Shown here in pieces: positions 8,227 through 16,019 of a stretch of 25,185 bases of DNA (within the stretch, counting starts at the first letter, position 1; the number at the start of each line of letters is the position of its first letter). The notes below the pieces were generated by a model. That model saw only the letters and a list, made by a program, of their open reading frames with translations. It did not search any database and was not told the DNA's origin. Position numbers and translations under genes: made by a program. Source of the DNA: an uncultured Duncaniella sp. (lineage in GTDB: Bacteria; Bacteroidota; Bacteroidia; Bacteroidales; Muribaculaceae); NCBI RefSeq assembly GCF_910577345.1, contig NZ_CAJTMT010000039.1, positions 1 to 25,185 of the forward strand. The letters run 5' to 3'.

Positions 8227-9668
8227 TTCGATAAGCTTATATTGGTTGGTGTACCTATATCCATAAGTTTTATAAGTGTTGACATATCGGCATTTACAGC
8301 CATAGCCGAATGCCGTTGTGATGAATCCGTGGCTTTGATTTTACAGATTTCTTCATTATACCGTAAGGGCAACAAACTTGACAATTCGAAAAGGTCAATT
8401 GCAAACCTATTGCCGGCCAGCTCCTCTATTGACTTAGGGAATGTGATATTCGCCTCTTTATTTACATTGATGTGGATGTTGAACAGAATGACATTTCCGT
8501 CATTTGTAAACATGGACTTCAACTCATTAGCTTTCTGCTGGACTTCTTCCTTAGTCGCTCCATTATACTGGCCGTCAGTTATATGTATAATTGTTGGCGG
8601 ATAGCAGTCCTTGTCTTGATGACGCTCCATCCATTGTCCAAGAAGCTGTTTTGCATGGTCAAACGCCTTATGGAAATGAGTCCAGTGTCCTGAATGGTCA
8701 GCCTGAATCCACTGCACTTTTTCCACTTCCTTAACCACAGTCCCTCGACGGGTCTTTTTCTCCTCCTTTACCATGATGCGTTTGAAAGGATTGTCACGCA
8801 ATTCCTCCGGCGAGACGAAATCACGACCTTTGAGTGCGCCTTCCCATGCACTATATGATTTATCGCCATACCCGACAACCGCTATATCGAAATAATGTCT
8901 TACTTCGTTTGACTTAATGCATCTCAGGACCAGTTCATTTATCTGCCGGTTTACAATACGCGCAACAGCCTCAGCCATCGTCATCGGTTCACCCATAAGT
9001 GTTGTTGTCCTCGACATGCTTACGGAATGGTCAAGCAGGAATATAAATGCCGAAGGAGTGCTTCGGGTTATCTGTGCCGTATATGGTATCTTGCTCTGCA
9101 TCTGTCTTGTAGCTGTAGGGATGCGTATACCGAAATTCGATATGTTGAGTATCTTTTCAAGAGGGATGAAATTCTTCACAAGCACTTCTGCCTGATAAAA
9201 CGGCTGTTCCTCCTCATCAAGATCAAAATAATCGCCTGTCTTTACTGTCTCAAAGTGGATGTTCTTGAAATCATCTATGGAATTTCCTACCGTCGCACCA
9301 TTTCGCACCGCATTTATGTCAGAAAATTTCGTTTCATTGTCATAAATCACTTCCGGATCAATCTCAAGGACAACAGGATTCGTAATTCGACCGTCATCCA
9401 TTGCAACATACATCATCGGATGTCCTTTGACGAAACTAACCCTTACATGATTCTGCAAATTATCTCTTCTGTCAAGACTGCGGGAGAGATCACTTCCACC
9501 CGGTTTAGGGATATGGATACCTTTCGCCTCACAGTCTGCCCATGAATAGAGGCCGCCATTCTCAATGATTGATTGGAGGTTGTCTCTGTCTGTGAAATGA
9601 TACAGCTTCTTTATACCGTGTTTGTCAAGAAGCTCTTTGAATGATTGGTAATTGTCTCGTCGTGCCAT
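8223..9668 (-). CDS. DarT-like ADP-ribosyltransferase domain fused to a vWA domain
   Basis: The protein has 481 residues and two clear halves. The N-terminal part (about 15-185) looks like DarT, an enzyme that ADP-ribosylates single-stranded DNA. The similarities are LYHFTDRDNLQSII (22-35, with H24), paired arginines at 67-68, NHVRVSFVKGHPMMYVA (73-89), and YQAEVLVKNFIPLEKI (158-173), where E161 sits at the expected catalytic glutamate. The C-terminal part (about 205-440) is a von Willebrand A domain with a complete MIDAS site: D213-x-S215-x-S217, the ITDGQ aspartate at 365, and TerY-like VVGYGD at 264-269. No signal peptide or membrane segment is visible. It starts 9 nt after the NADAR-like gene and overlaps the PP2C gene by 4 bp. 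I infer a regulated DNA-modifying effector; the DarT assignment is by motif only. Confidence 0.8.
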   Translation of the reverse strand: MARRDNYQSFKELLDKHGIKKLYHFTDRDNLQSIIENGGLYSWADCEAKGIHIPKPGGSDLSRSLDRRDNLQNHVRVSFVKGHPMMYVAMDDGRITNPVVLEIDPEVIYDNETKFSDINAVRNGATVGNSIDDFKNIHFETVKTGDYFDLDEEEQPFYQAEVLVKNFIPLEKILNISNFGIRIPTATRQMQSKIPYTAQITRSTPSAFIFLLDHSVSMSRTTTLMGEPMTMAEAVARIVNRQINELVLRCIKSNEVRHYFDIAVVGYGDKSYSAWEGALKGRDFVSPEELRDNPFKRIMVKEEKKTRRGTVVKEVEKVQWIQADHSGHWTHFHKAFDHAKQLLGQWMERHQDKDCYPPTIIHITDGQYNGATKEEVQQKANELKSMFTNDGNVILFNIHINVNKEANITFPKSIEELAGNRFAIDLFELSSLLPLRYNEEICKIKATDSSQRHSAMAVNADMSTLIKLMDIGTPTNISLSK

Positions 9669-9677
9669 AGTGGTTTA

Positions 9678-10274
9678 TTATAAATCCTCAAAGGGAAGTG
9701 TCGGGAGTAATTCTTCTTTTTTATCACTGTAGGGATATAGACCCTCTATATAAGCTTTTATCAGATAGGCATGAGAAAGGGGCTTCGTGTTGCTGTCGAC
9801 ATCGCAACAGGTATTGTAGTCAAGGAGTACGACTGTCCGCTTCACCGATTCTTCTTTAAGTCTTTCCACCATATCCGACACCTTGTTTTGAAGCACCCAC
9901 CTATATGATGGAATATAAATCAGATGCTTGGCTTCAACATACGTCAATATCTCAGTACCTTTAATGCCTTTTCTGTGTCCCAGGACCTTTCCGTGCTTAC
10001 GGACCGACCTTTTTATATTCTTCATACTTCTGTTACGGAACACCGCAGTATCCACACCTTCATCCTCAAAGACCTTCAATCCTTGCCATATACCCTCCAC
10101 ACTTTCAGCCGTCACACCATCGCTGAAAGGTACGGGAATTCCCCCATGTGGATAAAACGGGCTGAGCGCAACCATCCCATCCTCAGCCTTACTTGTAACA
10201 TCCACGATATAAGCATCAGGATATTTTTTGAAGATATTGTCAATCTTTTTTCGCTTGGATTCTATAATAATCAT
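9678..10274 (-). CDS. NADAR-like protein, possible ADP-ribose-guanine hydrolase
   Basis: This 198-residue protein lacks an obvious full-length match to my knowledge, but its motif order is that of the NADAR/YbiA fold: LSPFYPHGGIPVP (37-49), SVEGIWQGLKVFED (58-71), K96-x-LG (96-99), RWVLQNKVSDMVERL (125-139), VVLLDYN (148-154), and a C-terminal PLSHAYLIKAYIEG (165-178). In NADAR proteins the SxE and WQxxK segments line the substrate pocket. Some NADAR proteins are known to remove ADP-ribose from guanine in DNA and to act as antitoxins to DarT1. Its position between the kinase-LRR gene (31-nt gap) and the DarT-vWA gene (9-nt gap) supports that role here. The alternative is an uncharacterised DUF family; the link is remote and made by eye. 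Confidence 0.6.
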   Translation of the reverse strand: MIIIESKRKKIDNIFKKYPDAYIVDVTSKAEDGMVALSPFYPHGGIPVPFSDGVTAESVEGIWQGLKVFEDEGVDTAVFRNRSMKNIKRSVRKHGKVLGHRKGIKGTEILTYVEAKHLIYIPSYRWVLQNKVSDMVERLKEESVKRTVVLLDYNTCCDVDSNTKPLSHAYLIKAYIEGLYPYSDKKEELLPTLPFEDL

Positions 10275-10305
10275 GGATTACTCTCTATAAAAATATGATT
10301 TTAGT

Positions 10306-12153
10306 TTATTTCCTACGAATAACCTTACAGTTAGATGGGAAGACTTTTTTATCTAATATTAACTTATCCGGAATAATCACACTTTGCAAGGAGAAACACC
10401 TTAAAAAAGCCCCAAATTCAATAGTCGTGACTGAATTCGGGATCGTAACACTTTCCAAAGATTCACACGCATGGAAAGCAAGACGTCCAATTATCGAAAC
10501 CGAATCAGGAATTATCACACTTTGCAAGGAGAAACAATGACTAAAAGCATAAACTCCAATTGTTGTAACCAAATTTGGAATCGTAACACTTTCCAAGGAT
10601 ACACAGTCGGAAAAAGCCCCATCTCCAATTGTAGTGACCGAATTTGGAATCGTAACTCTTTCCAAGGATACACAGTCGGAAAAAGCCCAATCTCCAATTG
10701 TAGTGACCGAATTTGGAATCGTAACTCTTTCCAAGGATTCACACCCTCTGAAAGCATTATCTCCAATTCTCGTGACTGAATTCGGTATTTCTATAGTTAG
10801 TGATTGACTAATACAAGAAATTAGAAACCCTCTCTCATCAACGAGCAAACCATCAGTAACGGTAAATCGTGATTTTTCTGAAATTGATAGGTGAAGTTGA
10901 CCACATCCACTAAACGGATTTGGGGCTAAAGTCTTAACTGAACTAGGAAGATTCGCACTTCGCAATGATTCACACATACGAAAAGCTCTCTCTCCAATTG
11001 TAGTGACCGAATTCGGGATCGTAACTCTTTGCAAGGATTCACACCCTGCGAAAGCACAATCACATATCATCTTCGTTCCTTCTTTAATATTATAATTCAC
11101 TAATAATGACTTATCAGGACATTTCAACAAACGAATCCCATCCTTACTATAAATCACTCCAAATTCATCTGCAACTCCTTCTGCCAAATCGTCATCATTT
11201 ACACTCGTGTCAACAATCTCTTCAACCAAACTAAGCTTTAGCTTTTCCGGTTTTTCAGTTAGTAATGTTCGGAAAGAGAGCAATTCCAAGCTATTCTTAG
11301 CTAATGTTATAAAAAACGCGCCCAACAGTAAACACAACTCCTTATCTGATGCAAGAGTCAGAACTTCATTAAGCGTAGAGGACATAGAAGTGTCCTGGAA
11401 GTCGCGTTCAGTAAACAAGAGGGTATCATTCGTTGAGGTTGACCTTAGTTTCGGCTTCAAAGCGATTGTCTTCAATGAAAGAGCGATTACTGCGATTGAA
11501 AAATCTTCGATATGCTCATCAAAATCTTTCTCTGTACGCGATGGATGACGGTAATCGGGGCTCCCAATCTCACGCGCTGATTCACCTTTCATTGACGGTA
11601 CATACATACCATCGTAGTCTACCAATACCAACGACCCATCTTCACGGACAAGGATATTGTCGGGTTTGAGGTCGCCATGCGCAAACGGCTGCGTCAGGAG
11701 CCAAGCTGCCATGCGGTTGAATCGATAGCTCAACATCTCAAGGTCATAGCGATTGTCTATATGTTGTTCTATATAACTGGAAACAGTCTGACCCTCCACC
11801 CAATCCATTAAAACGACCGGGAATTCTTCACTGTCGCACTGCTCTGAATCAACAAAAAGTTCATCCTCCAAATAACGCAATGGAACGATGTAGGACGATG
11901 ACGCACATTCCAACTCATCTGCAATTTTCCGATAGCTCTCATTACGTCTCTCCTGCTCCTTTATAAAGCATTTTACTGCATATAGCTTACCGGTAACTTC
12001 ATCTCTCATCTTAAAAATAACAGCAAAGTTACCACTCGACATAACCGGATTTCCTCTACCGTCAAGCACAGGACGAAGGGTAGAGAGTTCTTTAAAATTA
12101 TCTTCCGCAGAAAGAATAGCATCACGATATTCCGAAATCAGAGGGTATTCCAT
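10306..12153 (-). CDS. Serine/threonine kinase fused to BspA-type leucine-rich repeats
   Basis: The 615-residue protein has an N-terminal kinase domain (about 35-300). It shows AVK with K61, catalytic HGDLKPDN (159-166), a metal site VDYDGMYVP (178-186) in place of DFG, and GSPDYRHPSR (197-206). This HGD plus DYDGMYVP pattern is seen in kinases paired with vWA and PP2C proteins. The C-terminal part (about 370-615) holds nine LRR_5/BspA-type units of 23 residues, core ESLERVTIPNSVTTIG, one of them interrupted by a longer insertion. LRR_5 repeats are usual in surface proteins, yet there is no signal peptide here, so an intracellular sensor or partner-binding role is inferred. It is the promoter-proximal gene of the four-gene operon. 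At DNA level the repeats are nearly identical, which suggests recent expansion. Confidence 0.88.
   Translation of the reverse strand: MEYPLISEYRDAILSAEDNFKELSTLRPVLDGRGNPVMSSGNFAVIFKMRDEVTGKLYAVKCFIKEQERRNESYRKIADELECASSSYIVPLRYLEDELFVDSEQCDSEEFPVVLMDWVEGQTVSSYIEQHIDNRYDLEMLSYRFNRMAAWLLTQPFAHGDLKPDNILVREDGSLVLVDYDGMYVPSMKGESAREIGSPDYRHPSRTEKDFDEHIEDFSIAVIALSLKTIALKPKLRSTSTNDTLLFTERDFQDTSMSSTLNEVLTLASDKELCLLLGAFFITLAKNSLELLSFRTLLTEKPEKLKLSLVEEIVDTSVNDDDLAEGVADEFGVIYSKDGIRLLKCPDKSLLVNYNIKEGTKMICDCAFAGCESLQRVTIPNSVTTIGERAFRMCESLRSANLPSSVKTLAPNPFSGCGQLHLSISEKSRFTVTDGLLVDERGFLISCISQSLTIEIPNSVTRIGDNAFRGCESLERVTIPNSVTTIGDWAFSDCVSLERVTIPNSVTTIGDGAFSDCVSLESVTIPNLVTTIGVYAFSHCFSLQSVIIPDSVSIIGRLAFHACESLESVTIPNSVTTIEFGAFLRCFSLQSVIIPDKLILDKKVFPSNCKVIRRK
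10395..11060 (-). repeat. 69-bp tandem repeats encoding LRR units
   Basis: The core CCAATT-containing segment recurs at 10487, 10556, 10625, 10694 and 10763, exactly 69 bp apart. A further related copy is at 10994, after a 231-bp gap that includes a divergent unit. The copies starting near 10625 and 10694 are almost identical over a full unit. The period equals 23 codons, so gain or loss of units keeps frame. Confidence 0.9.
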
Positions 12154-12197
12154 TTGTTTTATTTACAATGAGATTTCAAATAAGGTTAAGGGTATCT

Positions 12198-12230
12198 ACA
12201 AAGATAATGAAAATATCAGATACAAAACAA
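12198..12230 (-). promoter_or_regulatory. Promoter of the kinase/NADAR/DarT-vWA/PP2C operon
   Basis: On the minus strand TTG lies at 12230-12228, then a 21-nt spacer and TATCTTTGT at 12206-12198, matching TAnnTTTG. The predicted start is about 40 nt before the kinase ATG. The -33 region abuts a perfect inverted repeat. Confidence 0.6.
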
Positions 12231-12277
12231 TCACGGTCAAAATTATATCTGCTGTCTGCATAATTTTGACCGTGATT
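12229..12277. repeat. Perfect 18-bp inverted repeat next to the operon promoter
   Basis: Positions 12229-12246 and 12260-12277 are exact reverse complements, separated by 13 nt. The left arm overlaps the -33 element of the kinase operon. It could be an operator, a terminator isolating the operon from upstream transcription (the minus side continues into TTGTTTTG), or a structured RNA. No other feature explains it. Confidence 0.85.
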
Positions 12278-12774
12278 TTCATTATCAATCAGCATATTCA
12301 AAATAAGTATATTTACTATCAGTACTATTATTACAAATATCAAAAGTAGCTTTATATGTGAATTCAAAATCGACGACTCACATACAAACAAATCTTTAAC
12401 AATCTAATTAGAAAAGTAACTCCAAAATCATCATTAATACCAAATTCAACAATATCATCAATAAAATCCAACATTAACAGAACCCGTTTTATAATACACA
12501 AATAATCAATCAGTTTATTAAATAACTGCAGATTATTTACCCCACTTACTTCAAAAGTAAATGAGAACTCAAATTTAACATGAATTTTTAGATTCATCTT
12601 TGTTGATTAATTTCTTCATCATGAATATTTAAATTATTAATAATATTATCAATTCTACTTTCAGCATTATTAAGAAAGCCTCTATGATTTGAAGATTAAT
12701 AAAGTAAGAAGCTATGACACAAAAATAAAATTATTTCTGTTTAAAACCAAATAGTTCATGCAATTTCCCCGCAT

Positions 12775-12837
12775 AAAAAATAGAGTATAGATAATAGTAC
12801 AATTACGGCATATTGCCTGACTATTATCTATACTCTA
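12775..12837 (-). terminator. Rho-independent terminator of xylE
   Basis: A 17-bp perfect stem (12781-12797 with 12821-12837) encloses a 23-nt loop that itself contains a GGCA/TGCC pair. On the minus strand it is followed directly by six T. It lies about 40 nt past the xylE stop. The stem is built from the motif CTATACTCTA, which recurs at 12848-12857 outside the stem. Confidence 0.85.
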
Positions 12838-12878
12838 TACTTTAATCTCTATACTCTAATATTGAGTACGGAGAATGA

Positions 12879-14363
12879 TTACTTCTTGTCGCGGTTGCGC
12901 CAGAGGTTGGTCATGTCTTCGAGGGTCTTGCCCTTGGTTTCGGGGACGAGGGCGGCGACGAACCATGCGGCGACTACGCAGATGATGCCGTAGAGGGCAT
13001 AGACGAACATGTGGCCGAACTTATCTCCCATGCCGAGACCGTGCATGTTGTACATCGGAACGAACGTAGAGGAGACGATGAAGTTGAAAATCCACTGGAA
13101 GGCCACTGCGATTGCGACTGCCTGCGAACGGATGGTGTTGGGGAAGATTTCGGCGATGAGCACCCAGCAGATGGGACCCCATGAGAACATGAATGATGCC
13201 GAGTAGACCATGATGGAGATGACGGGAACGATGGGGGCGATGCCGTCGACGATGTTGGAGATACATACGCCAAACGCACCGATTGCCATACCAATCGAGC
13301 CCCAGATGAGGAGGGGTTTGCGTCCGAGTTTCTCAACAGAGAACACAGCCACAAGGGTGAACGAGATGTTGACGATACCCATGATGATGGTCTGGACCAT
13401 CGGGTTGCCCATGTTCATCGACTCGAAAATACGGGGTGCATAGTAGAGCACTGCGTTGATACCAACAGCCTGCTGGAACACTGAAAGCATGACACCGACG
13501 AAGATGACCATGATGCCGAATGAGAAAAGCTTCTCGCTCTTGACCTCGACAGTGCTCTTAATCTGGGTAAGGATTTCCTTGGCCTTGTCATAGCCATTGA
13601 TGTGTGAAAGCACCATGAGGGCTTTCTCATCGCGGCCGGTGAGTGCGAGGTAGCGGGGCGATTCGGGGACGAGGCAGACGAGGATGGTGAAGATACCTGC
13701 CACGATGCCTTCGGAGCCGAACATGTAGCGCCAGCCTCTCTCGATGGTCCATGTGTCGGACTCGGAGCTTACCTGATAGAGTGTCTCGCCGATTTTCTCA
13801 ATGACTGGCTGAGTGTGCTCGCCGAGGATGAGGAAGTTGACGAAGTAAACGACAAGCTGTCCGAAAATGATGGCAAACTGGTTCCACGACACGAGTGTAC
13901 CGCGAAGATTCGACGGAGCGACCTCGGCGATATACATCGGGCAGATTGCCGACGCAAGACCAACGCCGATACCACCGATGATACGGTAGAAGTTGAAGGC
14001 AACGAGGAGGCTTCCGGTGGGCACACCGTAGTCAAAGAACATAAATTCGGGATAGTAGCTTCCTAAGGCTGAGAGGAAAAAGAAGACACCGGCGATGGCA
14101 AGTGATTTCTTACGTCCGAAATATGAGGCGAAGAAGCCTGAAAGCGCAGCACCGATGATGCAGCCGAGCAGCGCGCTCGACGAGGTGATACCGTGGATGG
14201 TGTCAGTGTAGACAAAGTCTTTCGCTCCGAGGAAGAATGCCTGAAGGCCCTTCTCGGCTCCTGAAATCACGGCTGTGTCATAGCCGAAAAGCAGACCACC
14301 GAGCACTGCAACGAGCACTATCGAAAAGAGGTAGATCTTGCTTCCTTTCTGGGGATAATTCAT
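12879..14363 (-). CDS. xylE: D-xylose:proton symporter (MFS sugar porter)
   Basis: This 494-residue inner-membrane protein brings xylose in with a proton. It has twelve predicted membrane spans and the sugar porter marks: GGLLFGYDTAVISG in helix 1, FGRKK between helices 2 and 3, PESPRYL after helix 6, QQAVGINAVLYYAP in helix 7, and PETKGKTLE at the C-terminus. The length matches E. coli XylE (491). It is the last gene of the xyl operon, 291 nt after xylA, a gap that may hold RNA structures lowering its expression or a second promoter I could not identify. Other pentose or hexose specificity cannot be excluded from sequence, but the neighbours argue for xylose. Confidence 0.95.
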   Translation of the reverse strand: MNYPQKGSKIYLFSIVLVAVLGGLLFGYDTAVISGAEKGLQAFFLGAKDFVYTDTIHGITSSSALLGCIIGAALSGFFASYFGRKKSLAIAGVFFFLSALGSYYPEFMFFDYGVPTGSLLVAFNFYRIIGGIGVGLASAICPMYIAEVAPSNLRGTLVSWNQFAIIFGQLVVYFVNFLILGEHTQPVIEKIGETLYQVSSESDTWTIERGWRYMFGSEGIVAGIFTILVCLVPESPRYLALTGRDEKALMVLSHINGYDKAKEILTQIKSTVEVKSEKLFSFGIMVIFVGVMLSVFQQAVGINAVLYYAPRIFESMNMGNPMVQTIIMGIVNISFTLVAVFSVEKLGRKPLLIWGSIGMAIGAFGVCISNIVDGIAPIVPVISIMVYSASFMFSWGPICWVLIAEIFPNTIRSQAVAIAVAFQWIFNFIVSSTFVPMYNMHGLGMGDKFGHMFVYALYGIICVVAAWFVAALVPETKGKTLEDMTNLWRNRDKK

Positions 14364-14654
14364 GGTTTGGTAAGAAGTTTGTTAGATGTGATATGATTTG
14401 TTTTCTTGATTTATTGCGGTTTGAAAGAGATGAGGCATGAGAGGGATGGCTGAAGGAAAGAGTATTCGATATATAGGTGTGCAACTACGGCAACACACGC
14501 GCTGTTCCAATAAGAAACAAGGGGTTTACGACAGCGACCGGTGCGACCGGCCGGGGATATTGGGAAAATGTCCGTGCGCCACTTGCGTGGCAGCACGAAC
14601 ATCATATAGTCATGACGCGGGTGCGGCGGGTTCAACGCCACACCCTGTGTCATA
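14364..14654 (-). other. xylA-xylE intercistronic region with hairpins
   Basis: This non-coding gap of 291 nt contains GC-rich inverted repeats: CGTGC-GCCAC with GTGGC-AGCACG near 14571-14600, and ACCGG-containing pairs near 14537-14556. Neither is followed by a T run on the minus strand. They may be processing or stability elements that uncouple transporter from enzyme levels. No -7 box of the usual form was seen. Confidence 0.35.
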
Positions 14655-15971
14655 TCAGCAATACATGTTGACGATAGCTTCGTAGAGCTCCTGCTTGCCG
14701 GAAGTGCGCTTGGGTTCACCAACTTCCTTGCCGTAAACATAGACATCCTCGAGAGTGAGCTTGCCTTCCTCGAATTCCTTGCCCTTGCCTGCGTCGAATG
14801 AAGCATAGCGTTCGCGGAGCATTTCCTTGTAGGGTGACTCTTCGAGAAGAGCGGCAGCGCTTTCGAGTGCGCGGGCCATAGCGTCCATACCTGCGATGTG
14901 GGCGATGAAGATGTCGTCGAGGTCGGTAGAGTTACGACGGGTCTTTGCGTCGAAGTTTGTACCGCCGTTGCCGAGACCACCGTTGCGGATGATCTGCATC
15001 ATGGCCTGGGTGAGCTCATAGTTGTCGATGGGGAACTGGTCGGTATCCCAGCCGTTCTGATAGTCACCACGGTTTGCGTCGATTGAGCCGAGCATACCGT
15101 TGTCGACAGCCACTGCAAGTTCGTGTTCGAAAGTGTGACCGGCGAGAGTTGCGTGGTTCACCTCGATGTTGAGCTTGAAGTCCTTGTCGAGGCCATGCTC
15201 CTTGAGGAAGCCGATGACAGTCTCGCTGTCAACATCATACTGATGCTTTGAGGGTTCCATGGGCTTGGGTTCGATGAGGAATGTGCCGGTGAAGCCCTTT
15301 GAACGAGCGTAGTCACGGGCAAGACGGAGCATCATTGCGAGATGTTCCTTCTCACGCTTCTGGTCAGTGTTGAGGAGGCTCATGTAGCCTTCGCGACCAC
15401 CCCAGAATACATAGTTTGTACCGCCGAGGGCGATTGTTGCGTCGATAGCGTTCTTGATCTGGACGGCTGCACGGGCAACAACGTCGAAGTCAGGATTGGT
15501 TGCAGCACCGTTCATGTAGCGGCCGTTGCTGAACACGTTTGCAGTACCCCAGAGGTTCTTGATGCCGGTTTCGGCCATCTTTTCCTTGAGATAAGCAACG
15601 ATTTCCTTCATATTGTGCTCGTATTCCTCGACAGAGCTGCCTTCGTCAACGAGGTCAACGTCATGGAAGCAGAAATACTCGATGCCCATCTTCTGCATGA
15701 ACTCGAAGCCTGCGTCAGCCTTCTGCTTTGCAATGGTGAGAGCGTCGGCACCTTCGTTCCAGGGGAATTTCTTGGAGGGACCGCCAAACTGGTCGCCACC
15801 TTCTGCACAAAGGGTGTGCCACCATGCCATAGCAAACTTGAGCCATTCCTTCATGGGCTTGCCAAGGATTACTTTTTCTGCGTCATAGTAACGGTAGGCC
15901 ATGGGATTCTTAGAGTCCTTGCCTTCGAATTTGATTTTCCCGATACCGGGGAAATATTCTTTAACTGCCAT
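14655..15971 (-). CDS. xylA: Xylose isomerase
   Basis: The enzyme converts D-xylose to D-xylulose. It has 438 residues from MAVKEYFPGIGKIKFEG, exactly the usual size of the Bacteroides class II enzyme. An upstream in-frame ATG at 16019 would add 16 unlikely hydrophobic residues and reach back to the xylB stop, so I prefer 15971. Family motifs are CFHDVDLVDEGSS, FWGGREGYMSLLNTD, TFLIEPKPMEPSKHQYD and NIEVNHATLAGHTFEHEL, which include the two-metal-site acids and the catalytic histidine region. It follows xylB by 48 nt and precedes xylE. Confidence 0.97.
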   Translation of the reverse strand: MAVKEYFPGIGKIKFEGKDSKNPMAYRYYDAEKVILGKPMKEWLKFAMAWWHTLCAEGGDQFGGPSKKFPWNEGADALTIAKQKADAGFEFMQKMGIEYFCFHDVDLVDEGSSVEEYEHNMKEIVAYLKEKMAETGIKNLWGTANVFSNGRYMNGAATNPDFDVVARAAVQIKNAIDATIALGGTNYVFWGGREGYMSLLNTDQKREKEHLAMMLRLARDYARSKGFTGTFLIEPKPMEPSKHQYDVDSETVIGFLKEHGLDKDFKLNIEVNHATLAGHTFEHELAVAVDNGMLGSIDANRGDYQNGWDTDQFPIDNYELTQAMMQIIRNGGLGNGGTNFDAKTRRNSTDLDDIFIAHIAGMDAMARALESAAALLEESPYKEMLRERYASFDAGKGKEFEEGKLTLEDVYVYGKEVGEPKRTSGKQELYEAIVNMYC

Positions 15972-16019
15972 AATAATAATGTAATTGGTATAATTTGGTA
16001 AAATAAGATTGTGTTTCAA

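Larger units (their letters stand above)
12154..12774. other. AT-rich spacer between the accessory operon and the xyl operon
   Basis: More than 600 bp of very AT-rich DNA. Two short minus-strand frames exist, 12364-12597 (77 codons) and 12176-12391 (71 codons). The second has a hydrophobic run (LLLIFVIIVLIVNILIL) that could be a membrane span. They overlap in different frames, and the second runs through the inverted repeat and promoter, so I do not call them genes. They might be the remains of one small membrane-protein gene. The composition suggests acquired DNA. Confidence 0.4.

Noticed and set aside
10395..11060. CRISPR array suggested by regular 69-bp repeats
   Set aside because: There are no unique spacers between repeats; the period is 23 codons and encodes leucine-rich repeats in one open frame.
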